From NCBI RefSeq assembly GCF_000751075.1, contig NZ_CCMG01000008.1, positions 124,001 through 188,000 of the forward strand: DNA of 64,000 nt, read 5' to 3'. The notes below the pieces were generated by a model. That model saw only the letters and a list, made by a program, of their open reading frames with translations. It made no database searches and was not told the origin of the DNA. Within the stretch, counting starts at the first letter, position 1. Each line of letters opens with the position of its first letter. The stretch comes from Rickettsia tamurae (GTDB lineage: Bacteria > Pseudomonadota > Alphaproteobacteria > Rickettsiales > Rickettsiaceae). Shown in pieces: positions 36,774-47,826 of this stretch. Made by a program: the position numbers and the translations under genes.

Positions 36774-37622
36774 TTAACAAAATACCAAACTCAAAAGTAC
36801 CCCGACATAATTATTAGCTCTGAATCTTGTCATACACTCAGCTGGGTTCTCAATATCAAGAGTTGCTACTTGCAATATTAGTATAATTAAAGCAGCTAAA
36901 ATAGGTAAATAGTCGATATTATGGTTAGCCATTTTTGTTGCTAGAATAAATAACAATATAAAACCTATATAACATATATAAAGCCAAAGCTTAGGATGCT
37001 TGTTCTCTAAATATATACTTAGCGATTTCACTCCTATTTTCTTATCGTCTTTTATATCCATATATCCGTAAATCGTATCATAACCGATTGCCCAAAAACA
37101 GCATGCTATATACATAATAATCGCTGCCATATCAAGTTTATCCTGAACTGCCGCATAAGCTATTAATGCCCCTAGCTTAAAGGTAAATCCCAAAAAGATT
37201 TGCGGGAAATAAGTAATACGTTTCATTAACGGGTATAGGCTAATCATTATTACCGCAAAAAAACCTGTATATATGGCTGTTTTGTTTAAAAGTAGCAAAA
37301 TACAAAGTGAGATAACGCTAAGAATAAAGAGTATAAAAATAGCATAAGAAACAGATAAAGCCTTGCTAGCTAAAGGTCGATCTTTAGTTCTTGCGACATG
37401 CTTATCAAATTTCCTATCAAATATATCGTTAATAATACATCCGCTAATCCTTGTCGTTATGCTTCCTAAGATAAATAATGGTAATAAATGAGCTAATTCC
37501 GTGTTAGAAGGATTTGCAAGCAATAACCCAAATAAAGCAGGAAAAAAAACCAACAAATAAGCTACCGGCTTATCCGCCCGTATTAATTTAATGGTAAGTA
37601 AAAGTTTGTCTAGAATTAGCAT
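36774..37622 (-). CDS. ubiA: 4-hydroxybenzoate polyprenyltransferase
   Basis: 282 residues, 8-9 TM segments; attaches the isoprenoid tail to 4-hydroxybenzoate in ubiquinone synthesis at the inner membrane. Both Asp-rich substrate motifs are present: 'NDIFDRKFDKHVARTKDRP' and 'DTIYGYMDIKDD'. The remaining pathway genes ubiE and ubiB are elsewhere in the window. Confidence 0.95.
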   Translation of the reverse strand: MLILDKLLLTIKLIRADKPVAYLLVFFPALFGLLLANPSNTELAHLLPLFILGSITTRISGCIINDIFDRKFDKHVARTKDRPLASKALSVSYAIFILFILSVISLCILLLLNKTAIYTGFFAVIMISLYPLMKRITYFPQIFLGFTFKLGALIAYAAVQDKLDMAAIIMYIACCFWAIGYDTIYGYMDIKDDKKIGVKSLSIYLENKHPKLWLYICYIGFILLFILATKMANHNIDYLPILAALIILILQVATLDIENPAECMTRFRANNYVGVLLSLVFC

Positions 37623-37705
37623 ATTAAACTTTAAATTTAAATAAATATGGATATTATAGATAATTTAAGATAAAATACGCCACAAAATAAAGCTACTAGA
37701 TTTTT

Positions 37706-38660
37706 ATGGCTAAAAAATTAAAACACGATTCATTAGTAAAAATAATAATGAACGACCCGGTAGCAGCACAAGAATTTTTGGAATATTATTTACCCGATGA
37801 TTTTAAGAGTTTAGTAGATTTATCAAAAATAACGGTAGAACAAGAAAGCTACATTGAGGAATCTTTAAATAAGAAATATAGTGATATAATATATAAAATT
37901 AGCACCAATAATAAAGAAGAAGCATTTGTTTATGTATTAGTATAGGCCCAATCAACAATTGATTATTGGACGGCTTTGCAGTTATGGAAATATACACTAT
38001 TATTATGTGAAAGACATAAGAAAGGAAAGGATAAATTGCCGCTAGTTTATAATTTAGTTATTTACAACGGTAAAGAAATTTATAATGCTCCAAGAAATTT
38101 GTGGAGTTTATTTACTGATAGTGTGATGGCAAAGAAATTAATGACGGAAGATTATCAATTAGTAGATTTGCAAGCTATGACAGATGATGAAATCGTCAAG
38201 AAAAAACATTTAGGTATGCTAGAATATATGATAAAGCATATCCATATGCGGGATATGATAAAACTATGGGAGAAGTTTTTAACAGAGTTTAAGCATATTA
38301 TAATATTGGATAAAGAAAAAGCTTATATTTACCTAAGATCGTTCTTATGGTATACTGACGCAAAATTATCAAAACAAAAACAACCGGAATTAGTAGAAGT
38401 ATTTACTAAGCATTTATCATCTAAAGATAAGGATAGCATTATGAAAACTATAGCATAAAAATATGCAGAAAAATATATGGGAGAAGGTCTGATACGAGGA
38501 AGACAAGAAGGTATTAAGATAGGAGAGGCTAAAGGCGAACATAATAAGGCAGTAATTATAGCAAAAAAAAATGCTCTCTCAAGGATTCAAAATTCCTATG
38601 ATTGCTGAACTTACCGATCTTAAAGAAAGTGTTGTCCGCTCAATTGTAAAAAGTAATTAA
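37706..38660 (+). pseudogene. Rpn/YhgA-like PD-(D/E)XK nuclease, inactivated
   Basis: Family of recombination-promoting nucleases (putative transposase, PDDEXK_2). 'HDSLVKIIMNDPVAAQEFLE', 'YSDIIYKISTNNKEEAFVYVLV' then TAG, and in the same frame 'QSTIDYWTALQLWKYTLLL...YNLVIYNGKEIY'. The TAG sits where the family has the catalytic Glu of E-x-Q. A second in-frame stop occurs at 38456-38458, and the tail '...[16 protein letters not shown]' is in another frame after an A9 run near 38568. Three lesions; dead gene. Confidence 0.85.
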
Positions 38661-38776
38661 TTGTGCAAGCACCACTTGCACAAATCCTAAATTCCATATC
38701 CTTCCAAAGAAAAGCATCTATTGTCATAATCACATATAACCTTTATAATAATATTCTTGAATCAACTACAAAATCT

Positions 38777-41215
38777 ATGAAAGAATTTCCAAAAAATTAT
38801 AATTTTACCGAAAATGAAAAAAAGTGGCAGCAAATTTGGCAAGAGAAACAAATTTATGCTTATAATCCAAACGTTTCAAAAGAAGAAACCTATGTAATCG
38901 ATACTCCACCTCCGACAGTTTCGGGGCAGTTACATATCGGTCATGTTTATAGCTATACGCAAACAGATTTTATTGTACGCTTCCAGCGTATGATCGGTAA
39001 AAATATCTTTTATCCTATGGGTTTCGACGATAACGGGCTACCGACTGAGAGACTTGTTGAAAAACAGAAGCAGATCAAAGCTTATAATATAGATCGATCT
39101 GAATTTATAAAAATTTGCGAAGAGGTAGTAGCAAGTGAAGAAGAAAAGTTTAGAAGTCTATTTACCCAAATAGCTTTATCGGTTGATTGGAGTTTAGAGT
39201 ATCAAACTATCAGTCCGTTATCACGAAAAATATCACAAATGTCTTTTCTTGATTTAGTACAAAAAGAGGAAGTTTATCGTGCTAATCAACCAATTTTATG
39301 GGATCCAGTAGATGGTACAGCTCTTGCCCAAGCCGATATTGAGGATAAGGAAGAAACCTCTTTCATGAATTATATTACGTTTAAAACCGAGCAAGGAGAC
39401 CCGCTTACTATAGCAACTACCAGACCTGAGTTATTACCGGCTTGCGTAGCCGTATTTTATCACCCTGACGATGGACGTTATAAGCATCTAGCAGGTAAAT
39501 CAGCTATAACCCCGCTTTTTAATGAGAAAGTTCCATTGCTTGCTGATCCTTTAGTACAACAAGATAAAGGTACGGGGCTGGTAATGTGCTGTACGTTTGG
39601 TGATCAAACGGATATTACTTGGTGGAAGACGCATAATCTACCTTTAAAAACTATTATCACTAAAAAAGGTACAATAGACTTCCAACATGAAATTTCTATA
39701 GACGGATTGAAAATTAAAGAAGCTCGAACAAAAATAATAGATATTTTAAAAGAACAAGAGTTGCTTATTAAACAAGAAGAAATAACTCATACCGTTAAAT
39801 GTGCTGAGAGGTCAGGTGCTCCTCTTGAGATACTAACCGTACCGCAATGGTTCGTTAAAACTATATCACATAAAGAAGAATTGCTTAAAAGAGCAAATGA
39901 GTTAAATTGGCATCCTAAAAATATGAAGATTCGTTTAGAGAATTGGATTAATGCCATTAGTTGGGATTGGTGCATAAGTAGGCAGCGTTATTTTGGCGTG
40001 CCTTTCCCTGTTTGGTATTCTAAAAAAGTAGGTGAAGAAGGCAAGATTTTATATGCTGATATTTCACAGCTACCTGTTAATCCATTAAGAGATTTACCTA
40101 TAGGTTACAGTAAGGAAGAAGTAGAGCCTGACTTAGACGTTATGGATACTTGGGCAACAAGTTCCGTTTCGCCTCAACTTTCTACTCATGGCATTTCTGA
40201 TGATTTCGCTGTTAATAAAGATAGACACGATAAATTATTTCCGATGGATTTAAGACCCCAAGCACACGAAATTATCAGAACTTGGGCGTTCTATACTATT
40301 TTAAAAGCTCATTTACACCAAAATACTTTGCCGTGGAAAAACATCATGGTAAGCGGTTGGTGTTTAGCTGAAGATCGAAGTAAAATGTCTAAATCTAAAG
40401 GCAATGTTTTAGTTCCTGAAAAGCTGCTAGAACAATATGGTTCCGACGTAATACGTTATTGGTCGGCAAATTCAAAGCTAGGTGCTGATACCGCCTATTC
40501 TGAAGACGTTATGAAAAACGGCAAAAGGCTTGTTAACAAGCTATGGAATGCCGCTAAATTTGTTTCTATACATTTTGATAAACTGAAAGGTGAAGATAAA
40601 AAAGCAAAGCTTTTAGATGTTAAAGAAAAAATCACTAACGAGTTTGATCAGTGGATAATTAATAAACTAGTAGAACTAGTTAAGCTAGCTACAAATGAGT
40701 TACAAAACTACGAATATGCAAATGCTATGCATCTGACGGAAAAATTCTTTTGGGCGGTATTTTGTGATAATTATTTAGAAATAAGCAAAACAAGAAGCTA
40801 TGACGAGGAAAACAAAAATCCACAAGGACAATATAGTAGCATATTAACTTTATATCATGTTATGCAAACGTTACTGAAACTATTTGCACCTTTCATGCCG
40901 CATATTACCGAAGAATTATACCAAATATTATATAGTGAAAATTCTATTCATGTTAAAGGTAGCTGGGTTAATTACGGTGACTTAAATTATGAAATCGATG
41001 CAAAAGGAGCAGAAGGGCTGCTTGAAATACTAGATATCGTCAGAAAATTCAAAGCTGAGAAGAATCTATCTATAAAAGCTCCAATAAAATTGCTTGAAGT
41101 TAGCGGCATAGTATTATCTGCAGAATTAGCAGAAGATTTAAAAAACGTCACATCGGCAGAAGAAATACAATTTGAGATGAAAGATGATAAAATTAAAGTC
41201 AATGTTATTCTTTAA
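38777..41215 (+). CDS. valS: Valyl-tRNA synthetase (archaeal-type)
   Basis: A class I synthetase of 812 aa from ATG 38777. HIGH equivalent '[17 protein letters not shown]', the editing domain with '[20 protein letters not shown]' and '[17 protein letters not shown]', the '[16 protein letters not shown]' block and the KMSKS motif '[10 protein letters not shown]'. It lacks the long C-terminal coiled coil of typical bacterial ValRS and looks like the archaeal-type enzyme known from Rickettsia. The frame continues upstream to 38663, but the extra 38 residues are not conserved-looking. The 3' end overlaps licD. Confidence 0.95.
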   Translation: MKEFPKNYNFTENEKKWQQIWQEKQIYAYNPNVSKEETYVIDTPPPTVSGQLHIGHVYSYTQTDFIVRFQRMIGKNIFYPMGFDDNGLPTERLVEKQKQIKAYNIDRSEFIKICEEVVASEEEKFRSLFTQIALSVDWSLEYQTISPLSRKISQMSFLDLVQKEEVYRANQPILWDPVDGTALAQADIEDKEETSFMNYITFKTEQGDPLTIATTRPELLPACVAVFYHPDDGRYKHLAGKSAITPLFNEKVPLLADPLVQQDKGTGLVMCCTFGDQTDITWWKTHNLPLKTIITKKGTIDFQHEISIDGLKIKEARTKIIDILKEQELLIKQEEITHTVKCAERSGAPLEILTVPQWFVKTISHKEELLKRANELNWHPKNMKIRLENWINAISWDWCISRQRYFGVPFPVWYSKKVGEEGKILYADISQLPVNPLRDLPIGYSKEEVEPDLDVMDTWATSSVSPQLSTHGISDDFAVNKDRHDKLFPMDLRPQAHEIIRTWAFYTILKAHLHQNTLPWKNIMVSGWCLAEDRSKMSKSKGNVLVPEKLLEQYGSDVIRYWSANSKLGADTAYSEDVMKNGKRLVNKLWNAAKFVSIHFDKLKGEDKKAKLLDVKEKITNEFDQWIINKLVELVKLATNELQNYEYANAMHLTEKFFWAVFCDNYLEISKTRSYDEENKNPQGQYSSILTLYHVMQTLLKLFAPFMPHITEELYQILYSENSIHVKGSWVNYGDLNYEIDAKGAEGLLEILDIVRKFKAEKNLSIKAPIKLLEVSGIVLSAELAEDLKNVTSAEEIQFEMKDDKIKVNVIL

Positions 41216-41936
41216 AAATATTATAGGTTTAATATTACTTATATTTGCCGGGATATTTTTTTATGCTTATATATTAGAATATGACTGGCGATATGTAACC
41301 TTAAGTGATGAACAAGTAAAAAAATACAGGATTAGCGAGAAAAAAGCTATTGCCCTTTATCAGTTAATGAAAGACACTCATGAGCTACTTGGTAAGAATA
41401 ATATTAATTATTGGATAGAAAGCGGCACTCTACTTGGAGCCGTTAGACATCAAGGCATAATTCCTTTTGACGATGATTTAGATATCGGTATTATGCATGA
41501 AGACGAAATATTTCTGCAACAAATATTACCGCAATTTGAGCAACTCGGTTATACTGTTTCCTACGAGAGAGCTTATAATATATGCAAAAAAGCTTGTTTA
41601 GATATTTTCATTTTTCATAAAGAACAAAACAAATTTATACATACTAATTTAGCGACTCGAGATAAGTATCCGAAGAATTCATTTTATGATAATGAATTAT
41701 ATCCTTTAAAAAAATATAAATTCGGTAGTATAGAGGTTTACGGTCCCGCTGATCCTATAGGAAATCTAAATAGGCAATATCCAGAATGGGATAAATATGC
41801 AATAATATACAGCCCTCATAGCTTACATTTACCTTTTTTATCGAATATCGAGAAAAAAACCAAATTTATACTTACTCCGGAATTGTTAAAACCTGCTCAG
41901 CCTTTTAGTCCTTTAGAGGATAGAATAAGCTTTTAG
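41184..41936 (+). CDS. LicD family phosphotransferase, copy 1
   Basis: 250 residues with an N-terminal membrane anchor ('[20 protein letters not shown]') and a LicD nucleotidyltransferase-fold domain: '[20 protein letters not shown]' then 'DDDLDIGI', the metal-binding Asp triad. LicD proteins add phosphocholine or similar groups to surface glycans. The start overlaps valS by 32 bases (an alternative ATG at 41202 overlaps by 14). The tandem second copy follows at 42018. Confidence 0.85.
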   Translation: MIKLKSMLFFKNIIGLILLIFAGIFFYAYILEYDWRYVTLSDEQVKKYRISEKKAIALYQLMKDTHELLGKNNINYWIESGTLLGAVRHQGIIPFDDDLDIGIMHEDEIFLQQILPQFEQLGYTVSYERAYNICKKACLDIFIFHKEQNKFIHTNLATRDKYPKNSFYDNELYPLKKYKFGSIEVYGPADPIGNLNRQYPEWDKYAIIYSPHSLHLPFLSNIEKKTKFILTPELLKPAQPFSPLEDRISF

Positions 41937-42017
41937 ACAAGTTGAGATAAAAAAGTAATAACCGGTTGTTTTATATAGATTTAAAAAAATATTATATCAG
42001 CAGGGAAAATGTAATTT

Positions 42018-42795
42018 AAGGTTCAAGGTGATAAAATTAAAATCGATTTAATTCTTACTATTTTCGTCGGTGTATTGTGTTATGCTTATCTACTAGAACA
42101 TAATTGGCGATATGTAACCTTAAGTGATAAACAAGTAAAGAGATATAGAATTAGTGAGAAAAAAGCACTTAGCCTTTATCAGCTAATGAAATATACTCAT
42201 GAGCTACTTGGTAAAAATAATATTAATTATTGGATAGAAGGCGGCACTCTGCTTGGAGCCGTTAGACATCAAGGCATAATTCCTTTTGACAATGATTTAG
42301 ATATCGGTATTATGCATGAAGATGAAATACGCCTACAACAAATATTACCGCAATTTGAACAATTAGGATATCGTGTTAAACATAATAAAATTTATGTAAT
42401 TTGCGGGGAAAGATGCTTAGATATTTTCGTATTTCATAAAGAAAATGATAAATTTGTTCATTTTAATCAAAGTATACGTAATAAATATCCAAATGATTTT
42501 TTTTATGATTATGAGCTATATCCTTTAAAAAAATATAAATTTGGTAGTATAGAAGTATATGGTCCATCTAAAGAGCATTTGAATAGACAATATCTAGAAT
42601 GGGATAAATATGCAATAATATACAGCCCTCATAGCTTACATTTACTTTTTTATCGAATATCGAGAAAAAACTAAATTTATATTAACGCCGGAATTGTTAA
42701 AACCTGCTCAGCCGCTCGGACCGCTAGAAGATAAAGTGAATATAGTCAATTCAGCTACATTTATTGGTATGTGCGAGGATACAGCTTATAATTAA
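42018..42795 (+). pseudogene. LicD family protein, tandem copy 2, frameshifted
   Basis: A near-duplicate of the preceding gene: '[20 protein letters not shown]', '[15 protein letters not shown]' followed by 'DNDLDIGI' (first copy DDDLDIGI, so one Asp of the triad became Asn). Near 42645 one base is missing relative to copy 1 and the frame goes out; the lost part '...[19 protein letters not shown]' follows in the next frame to TAA 42793-42795. Its 5' side carries a duplicated valS tail ('DKIKIDLIL' versus DKIKVNVIL) in frame with the anchor. There is no ATG at the N-terminus. Confidence 0.85.
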
Positions 42796-42912
42796 ATGTC
42801 GAATTGGTAATAACTTAAGCAACGAAATAGTCATATGATTTACATTTGACTAGATTACTTTTTTGCAAAAATTCATATCAAACAAGTTGAGATAAGAAAG
42901 TAATAGTCGGTA

Positions 42913-44076
42913 CTATCCATAGCCCGGTTTATCAAAGCAAGAGTCGGAAATAGCTTGTTCATCTTGAATTACTTGAAAACTAAACTCAGGTTTAAGTGAT
43001 TCATGAAAATATTTTAAGCTTGAAGAAAGGCTTGTATCACTTACTTTTGCTTCCACTAAAATCCAAGGCTTCTCATCTTTTGTTATTACTAAATCGACTT
43101 CACGTTTTTGTTTATCACGAAGATAGTATGAGCCAAAATCACCAAGCCCTGTTTCGTTCCAAAAATATACGGCTTTTAACAGGTGAGAAGCTACAAGATT
43201 TTCAAATCTAGCTCCTATATCTTTTATTTGCGACCAATCCCAAAGGTAGTATTTAGGCTCTTTTATTAAGCTTTTTACAACATTTTTAGACCAAGGCTTG
43301 ATAGCAAAACAATAATAATGCTTTTCTAGCAAAGAGAGCCATTTTCTTATTGTTTGGTCTGAAACCCTAACTTTGTTAGCAAGATTCGTATAGCTTATTA
43401 AGGCCTGTTCGTTTATAACGGTAGCAAGTAATTCTAACGCATAAATATTGTTGATATCTTCAGTATTTCTTACATCTTCTCTAAATAATTGTTCGAATCT
43501 TTGATTACTCCATATTCTATAAAATTTAGCAGTTGCTTTTAAATAGCTTTCCGCAAATCCTCCAAAATTTATTAGAGCTTCAAATTCATCTATAGTGATA
43601 TTTTTGGGGCTTTTTATATAATCAATATTATTATCAAAATTTTTAGCTATTTCAGATACCGATAACGGATACACGGTTAAATTTATATAACGCCCCATTA
43701 GGCTATCGCCGCCTTTTTTATATATATTTAATTTGGCACTACCTGTTATAATAAATTCAATATTTTCTCCGAATTTATCATAAAACCCTTTTACAAGATT
43801 TTTTCAATCTTTATATTTATGAATTTCATCTAATATTAAGCACGGTTTCTTATCGGATATAGTAGACAGTAGATTTTCAAAAAGTTCGGTGTGTTTGTTT
43901 AGGATTTTATTTCTATCTTCTAGATAATCCCAATTTAGATAAATTGAATTGGGATTAGGCTTGATTACTTGTTTTGATATTGTAGTTTTTCCTACTTGCC
44001 TTGCTCCGCTTATAAATACAAGTTTACCATAGTTTGTTAGATATTCTTCAACTTGCTTTTTATATAACCTATCCAT
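42913..44076 (-). pseudogene. AAA ATPase of the AAA_14/DUF4143 type, one nonsense codon
   Basis: The N-terminal ATPase part (44076-43804) has Walker A 'FISGARQVGKTTISK' and Walker B 'PCLILDEIHKYKD', then TGA (43804-43806) where the family has Trp. The same frame continues 'KNLVKGFYDKFGENIEFIIT', 'GSAKLNIYKKGGDSLMGRYI' and a DUF4143-type C-terminal half ('WSQIKDIGARFENLVASHLL', 'REVDLVITKDEKPWILVEAK'). Only this one codon breaks an otherwise complete ~387-residue gene. The C-terminal half could be translated alone from ATG 43698. Confidence 0.85.
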
Positions 44077-44195
44077 TATAATATTTCTATAAGTTTACAA
44101 AAGTATTATAGGCTGATATCGAAATGGTCAAGACTATTTCGATATCAGTAACGAAATAGTCTTACTTGGTAGCAAAACTGAACAGCTATACTTTA

Positions 44196-44465
44196 TTATA
44201 ACTGATCGCCCATCAGGGGAATTTCATTTATATACTCATTAATATCTACCTGAATTAAACTACTCTCTTGATGATGTTCAATACTACCATCAAGCAACGG
44301 TTGTAAATGCTTAGATATTATTCTAATAACCTCAGGCTTACCTGTGCTATTTGCTATTTCCATATACTCACCTTTTTGAGGCATATACGGAGTAAGCTGC
44401 TCAATATATTTTAAATAAGATTTTATTAATGCTCTTGAAGTTGCTATAATACAGTTTATTAACAA
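44196..44465 (-). CDS. Small hypothetical protein
   Basis: 89 codons from a TTG at 44465, or shorter from an internal ATG. Contains 'YIEQLTPYMPQKGEYMEIAN' and ends '...NEYINEIPLMGDQL'. No family recognised, no TM segment. It is on its own between the broken ATPase gene and rmuC and may be a remnant. Confidence 0.3.
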   Translation of the reverse strand: MLINCIIATSRALIKSYLKYIEQLTPYMPQKGEYMEIANSTGKPEVIRIISKHLQPLLDGSIEHHQESSLIQVDINEYINEIPLMGDQL

Positions 44466-44555
44466 AATAAATTATTAATTTTTTAATATTTAAAATAATT
44501 AGTGCAAAGTATGAGGTACTTTAGTATTATTTAACATTAAACTTTGCTTCATTCT

Positions 44556-45842
44556 ATGCCTTATTTATTACCAACTATTATAACTACGCTACTTATTTTA
44601 TTAGCTCTAATAATTTGGTTTTATGTAAAAACTAAAACCTTAAGGACGCAGCTACAATTTTTATCAGAGCAGAATCTAGAAATTAGCAATAACAACCAAT
44701 TATTAAATCAAGAAAAGATAGGATATTTACAGAAAATTGAGCAATTGAAGTGTGAAGTAGAATATCAAGAACAGACTATTAAGGATTCAGAAAAAATAAG
44801 AGAAGAGTCGTTTTCATTGGCTAAAGCTGCGTTATTTGATTTAGGTAAAGATTTGTCTAAGCAATTAATAGAGATACATAAAATGGAAAACACGGCGGCA
44901 AGAGAGCTAGCCGAGAAAAATATCGCTACTGCTTCAGGAAAATTTAATAGTGAGTTTGAGCGGTTGATTACGATGGTGGGAGCATTAAATAAAGATATAG
45001 AGCAATCAAAAGGTACGGTTGATTTGATAAAACAGTCGCTGCTTTCTCCGATCGGGGCGGGGTTGCTTGCCGAAATTACGCTTGAGAATATCCTAAAATC
45101 TTCGGGCTTACGTCCTAATTTAGATTTCATTATGCAATACGGCTTAACTACAACAGATAGCGGAAAGTTAAGACCCGATGCTCTTATTTTTCTTCCTTCC
45201 GGTAATTTAATGGTTATTGATTCCAAAGCTTCCAAATTTCTAGTTGATGAGCAGGATAATAGCGGGAATCTTAGCAAAACTATGAATTATCATTTAAAAT
45301 CTCTAACTAATAAAGACTATGCCGAAAATATTTTAACTAATCTAAACAAAAAGGATCAGAGCTTTAACAATGTTATTACTTTAATGTTTTTGCCAACTGA
45401 ACAAGCGGTTGAGAAAGTTATTGCAGCCGACCCTGAATTTTTACGAAAAGCTTGGGGCTGTAATATCTTTCCGGTAGGACCTAGCGGACTTATGAATATG
45501 CTATCATTTGCAAAATTTCAAATTACCGATCATCGCCGCTCGGAAAATTATAAGGTAATCATTGAAGAAGTGAGAAAGCTGTTAAGTTCTATCGGTACTA
45601 TGGCTGATTATTCTCAAAAGATCGGTAATAACCTGCAAAATATGGTTACTAATTATGATAAATTTGCTGCCTCGTTTAATCGTAATTTTATGTCAAGAGT
45701 AAAGAATATTCAAAAACTCGGCATTGATTCAGGGAATAAAGCCATGCCGGCTACCTTAGAGCGTTATCAAATCGTTTCCTCCAAATCAGAGATTATTGAA
45801 GTAGAAGCAGAAAATCCACCGCAAATAGAGGAAAAATTATAA
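44556..45842 (+). CDS. rmuC: RmuC family protein
   Basis: 428 residues. N-terminal TM anchor ('LLPTIITTLLILLALIIWFY'), a long coiled coil (res ~30-120, 'LEISNNNQLLNQEKIGYLQK'), then the RmuC domain, a nuclease-like fold limiting recombination at inverted repeats: 'GAGLLAEITLENILKSSGL', 'LRPDALIFLPSGNLMVIDSK' and 'GPSGLMNMLSF'. The frame opens four codons earlier at a TTG; ATG 44556 fits the anchor. In a genome full of palindromes this function is notable. Confidence 0.93.
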   Translation: MPYLLPTIITTLLILLALIIWFYVKTKTLRTQLQFLSEQNLEISNNNQLLNQEKIGYLQKIEQLKCEVEYQEQTIKDSEKIREESFSLAKAALFDLGKDLSKQLIEIHKMENTAARELAEKNIATASGKFNSEFERLITMVGALNKDIEQSKGTVDLIKQSLLSPIGAGLLAEITLENILKSSGLRPNLDFIMQYGLTTTDSGKLRPDALIFLPSGNLMVIDSKASKFLVDEQDNSGNLSKTMNYHLKSLTNKDYAENILTNLNKKDQSFNNVITLMFLPTEQAVEKVIAADPEFLRKAWGCNIFPVGPSGLMNMLSFAKFQITDHRRSENYKVIIEEVRKLLSSIGTMADYSQKIGNNLQNMVTNYDKFAASFNRNFMSRVKNIQKLGIDSGNKAMPATLERYQIVSSKSEIIEVEAENPPQIEEKL

Positions 45843-45871
45843 ATAAATTTTTCTCGTAATAGGTAATTTAA

Positions 45872-46794
45872 ATGTTAAAAAAACTTCCCATAGTTTGTAT
45901 AGCCAAGCATATATAAGATTAAAGCTCCTGAAAAAGAAAACAAACATGTTATAAGAGTGAGCTTTATTAATATGTGGCCGGGCTTTACAATAGACGAGCT
46001 ACCGATGATAAAAGAAATCATTGAAGAAAACGGACGAACAATTGTTATAGATCATAACAATTATGACCTTATTATTGATAGTGTTTTTGGTCAAAGAAAT
46101 ATTAGTAATAAAGATAGTATAAAGATATTTTTTACCGGTGAATCTGTTAGACCAAAGCTAGAAAATTATGATATATCTATAGGTTTTGATTATATAGATC
46201 ATCCAAATTATATAAGAATACCTTTATATTATAGTATTTTACTAATAAAGTCAGTACTGAATATAAACGATCAAAATGCAATCCAAACAAACCGTATTTT
46301 ACTTGTTTCTTAGTCTCTAACGGTTAGAAGATCCTGAAAACGACGGCTGCATAGCAAGAAATCGATTTTTTCATAAATTGTCGCTGTATAAAAAAGTAGT
46401 AAGCGGTGGTAAATATTTAAATACCGAATCTACAATTATACCAAAAGAAAAAACTCGTGAATGGTTATCTAAATGTAAATTTGTTATTGCTTTTGAAAAT
46501 AAAACATATGAGGGGTATGTTACTGAAAAACCTTTTCAAGCTTATTTAGCAGGAGCAGTACCTATATATTATGCAGATAAAAGTTATATCAAAGATGTAA
46601 ACCCTAATGCAGTAATATTTGCTAAAGATTATTCAGAAGAAGATTTATATAATTATATTATTTCTGTTGATAAAGACGATGAAAAATATTGTAAGATATA
46701 TAACAATCAGATTGTACCGACTTCAGAAAATAATTACATCGCAGTAAACGAAAAATTAAGAAAAAAATTATTACCTTTATTAAATAACCTATAA
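45872..46794 (+). pseudogene. GT10 alpha-1,3-fucosyltransferase-like gene, broken
   Basis: Pieces: 'MLKKLPIVCIAKHI' (45872), '...KHVIRVSFINMWPGFTIDEL' to '...NRILLVS' (stop 46311-46313), and from ~46341 'DPENDGCIARNRFFHKLSLY' through 'FVIAFENKTYEGYVTEK' and 'PFQAYLAGAVPIYYA' to the stop at 46794. The last block is the GDP-fucose-binding signature of family-10 fucosyltransferases. At least two frame breaks. It overlaps the start of the GT25 gene by one base, so it was part of one glycan operon. Confidence 0.85.
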
Positions 46795-47615
46795 TGCGAC
46801 AAATTAAAAAATATTTTTTTATAATATCAATTATAATTATTTGTTTATCATTGATTTTCATATTTTTAAAAACTTATCAAATAGGTTCTGCTCCACTTGA
46901 AGAAAAAGATATTAAAATTTTTATAGTAAACCTAGATCGCAGCACTGATAGATATAACAATATTAGTAAACAATTCAACAATAATAATTTATCCTATGAA
47001 AGGTTTAGTGCAGTAGACGGTTATAATTTATCCATAAAAGATGCAGCGGGAAAAAGATTTACCGGCTTAGATGTAAAAAATAACCCTGCTCTTTTATCCC
47101 TTGATAACGGTTATACTGTACTTTGTCCTTCAGAAAATATAAATTATTTTTCCGATAGCAAAATATTAAATCATACTTTAACGGCAGGTGAACTCGGTTG
47201 TTATTGCAGCCATAGAGAAATTTGGCTTAAAATGGTTAAAGAAAATATACCTTATGCCCTAATAATAGAAGATGATGCTATACTAAATGACGATTTCCGT
47301 AATAAATTTTTAACAATGCTTAAGCATTTACCTACCGACTGGGATTTAATTTATTTGTCCTTGTCACATTCTAAAAACAAAATATTTTATAATATTTACA
47401 ATAACCCGTATTTAAAGAAGATAGGTCATGGTGGTTACTTTAATACAACTACAGGTTATTTGATACACTTAAAAGCTGCTCAAAAACTTCTTGAATATAG
47501 CAAAAACCTTACTTTAGAGATTGATAATGTAATGTACCAAGCTTTTATGCATAACGAAGTGCAAGCCTATGTCACTTCGCCTTTTTTAATACATGCAACA
47601 TTTAATTATATTTGA
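46794..47615 (+). CDS. Glycosyltransferase family 25 protein
   Basis: 273 residues, N-terminal TM anchor ('IKKYFFIISIIIICLSLIFI'), then a GT25 domain as in LPS/LOS sugar transferases: 'FIVNLDRSTDRYNNISKQF', 'LSYERFSAVDGYNL', 'ELGCYCSHREIW', the metal-binding 'ALIIEDDAIL' and 'TGYLIHLKAAQKLLEY'. Intact frame. Starts one base before the end of the fucosyltransferase pseudogene (TAATG overlap). Probable role: surface polysaccharide decoration. Confidence 0.88.
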   Translation: MRQIKKYFFIISIIIICLSLIFIFLKTYQIGSAPLEEKDIKIFIVNLDRSTDRYNNISKQFNNNNLSYERFSAVDGYNLSIKDAAGKRFTGLDVKNNPALLSLDNGYTVLCPSENINYFSDSKILNHTLTAGELGCYCSHREIWLKMVKENIPYALIIEDDAILNDDFRNKFLTMLKHLPTDWDLIYLSLSHSKNKIFYNIYNNPYLKKIGHGGYFNTTTGYLIHLKAAQKLLEYSKNLTLEIDNVMYQAFMHNEVQAYVTSPFLIHATFNYI

Positions 47616-47659
47616 AATGGGAAGAGCACATTAAATAACGTAAATTTTACAACCTTAAT

Positions 47660-47826
47660 CTAGGTTTTGTGGACATTTCTAATTGATTTGCTATTTTGAG
47701 GTATTTTTAGCTGCAAATTATAAGATTTTTTTGAAATATGAATAACTATTCCGGCAAAAATCTTATTAATTTTCGCTAAAAATACCTCAAAATAGCAAAT
47801 CAATTAGAAATGTCCACAAAACCTAA
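47660..47826. repeat. Long palindromic element, copy 2
   Basis: The left arm begins 'ctaggttttgtggacatttc' and runs ~50 bases; the right arm is its near-perfect inverse ending 'gaaatgtccacaaaacct'. The central ~65 bases ('ctgcaaattataagattttt' and 'gcaaaaatcttattaatttt') are the reverse complement of the centre of copy 1 at 23581. The right arm codes the C-terminal residues of the minus-strand gene at 47800. Confidence 0.88.

Noticed and set aside
44765-45277. 170-codon minus-strand ORF
   Set aside because: Antisense to the conserved coiled coil and domain of RmuC; Ser-rich shadow translation.
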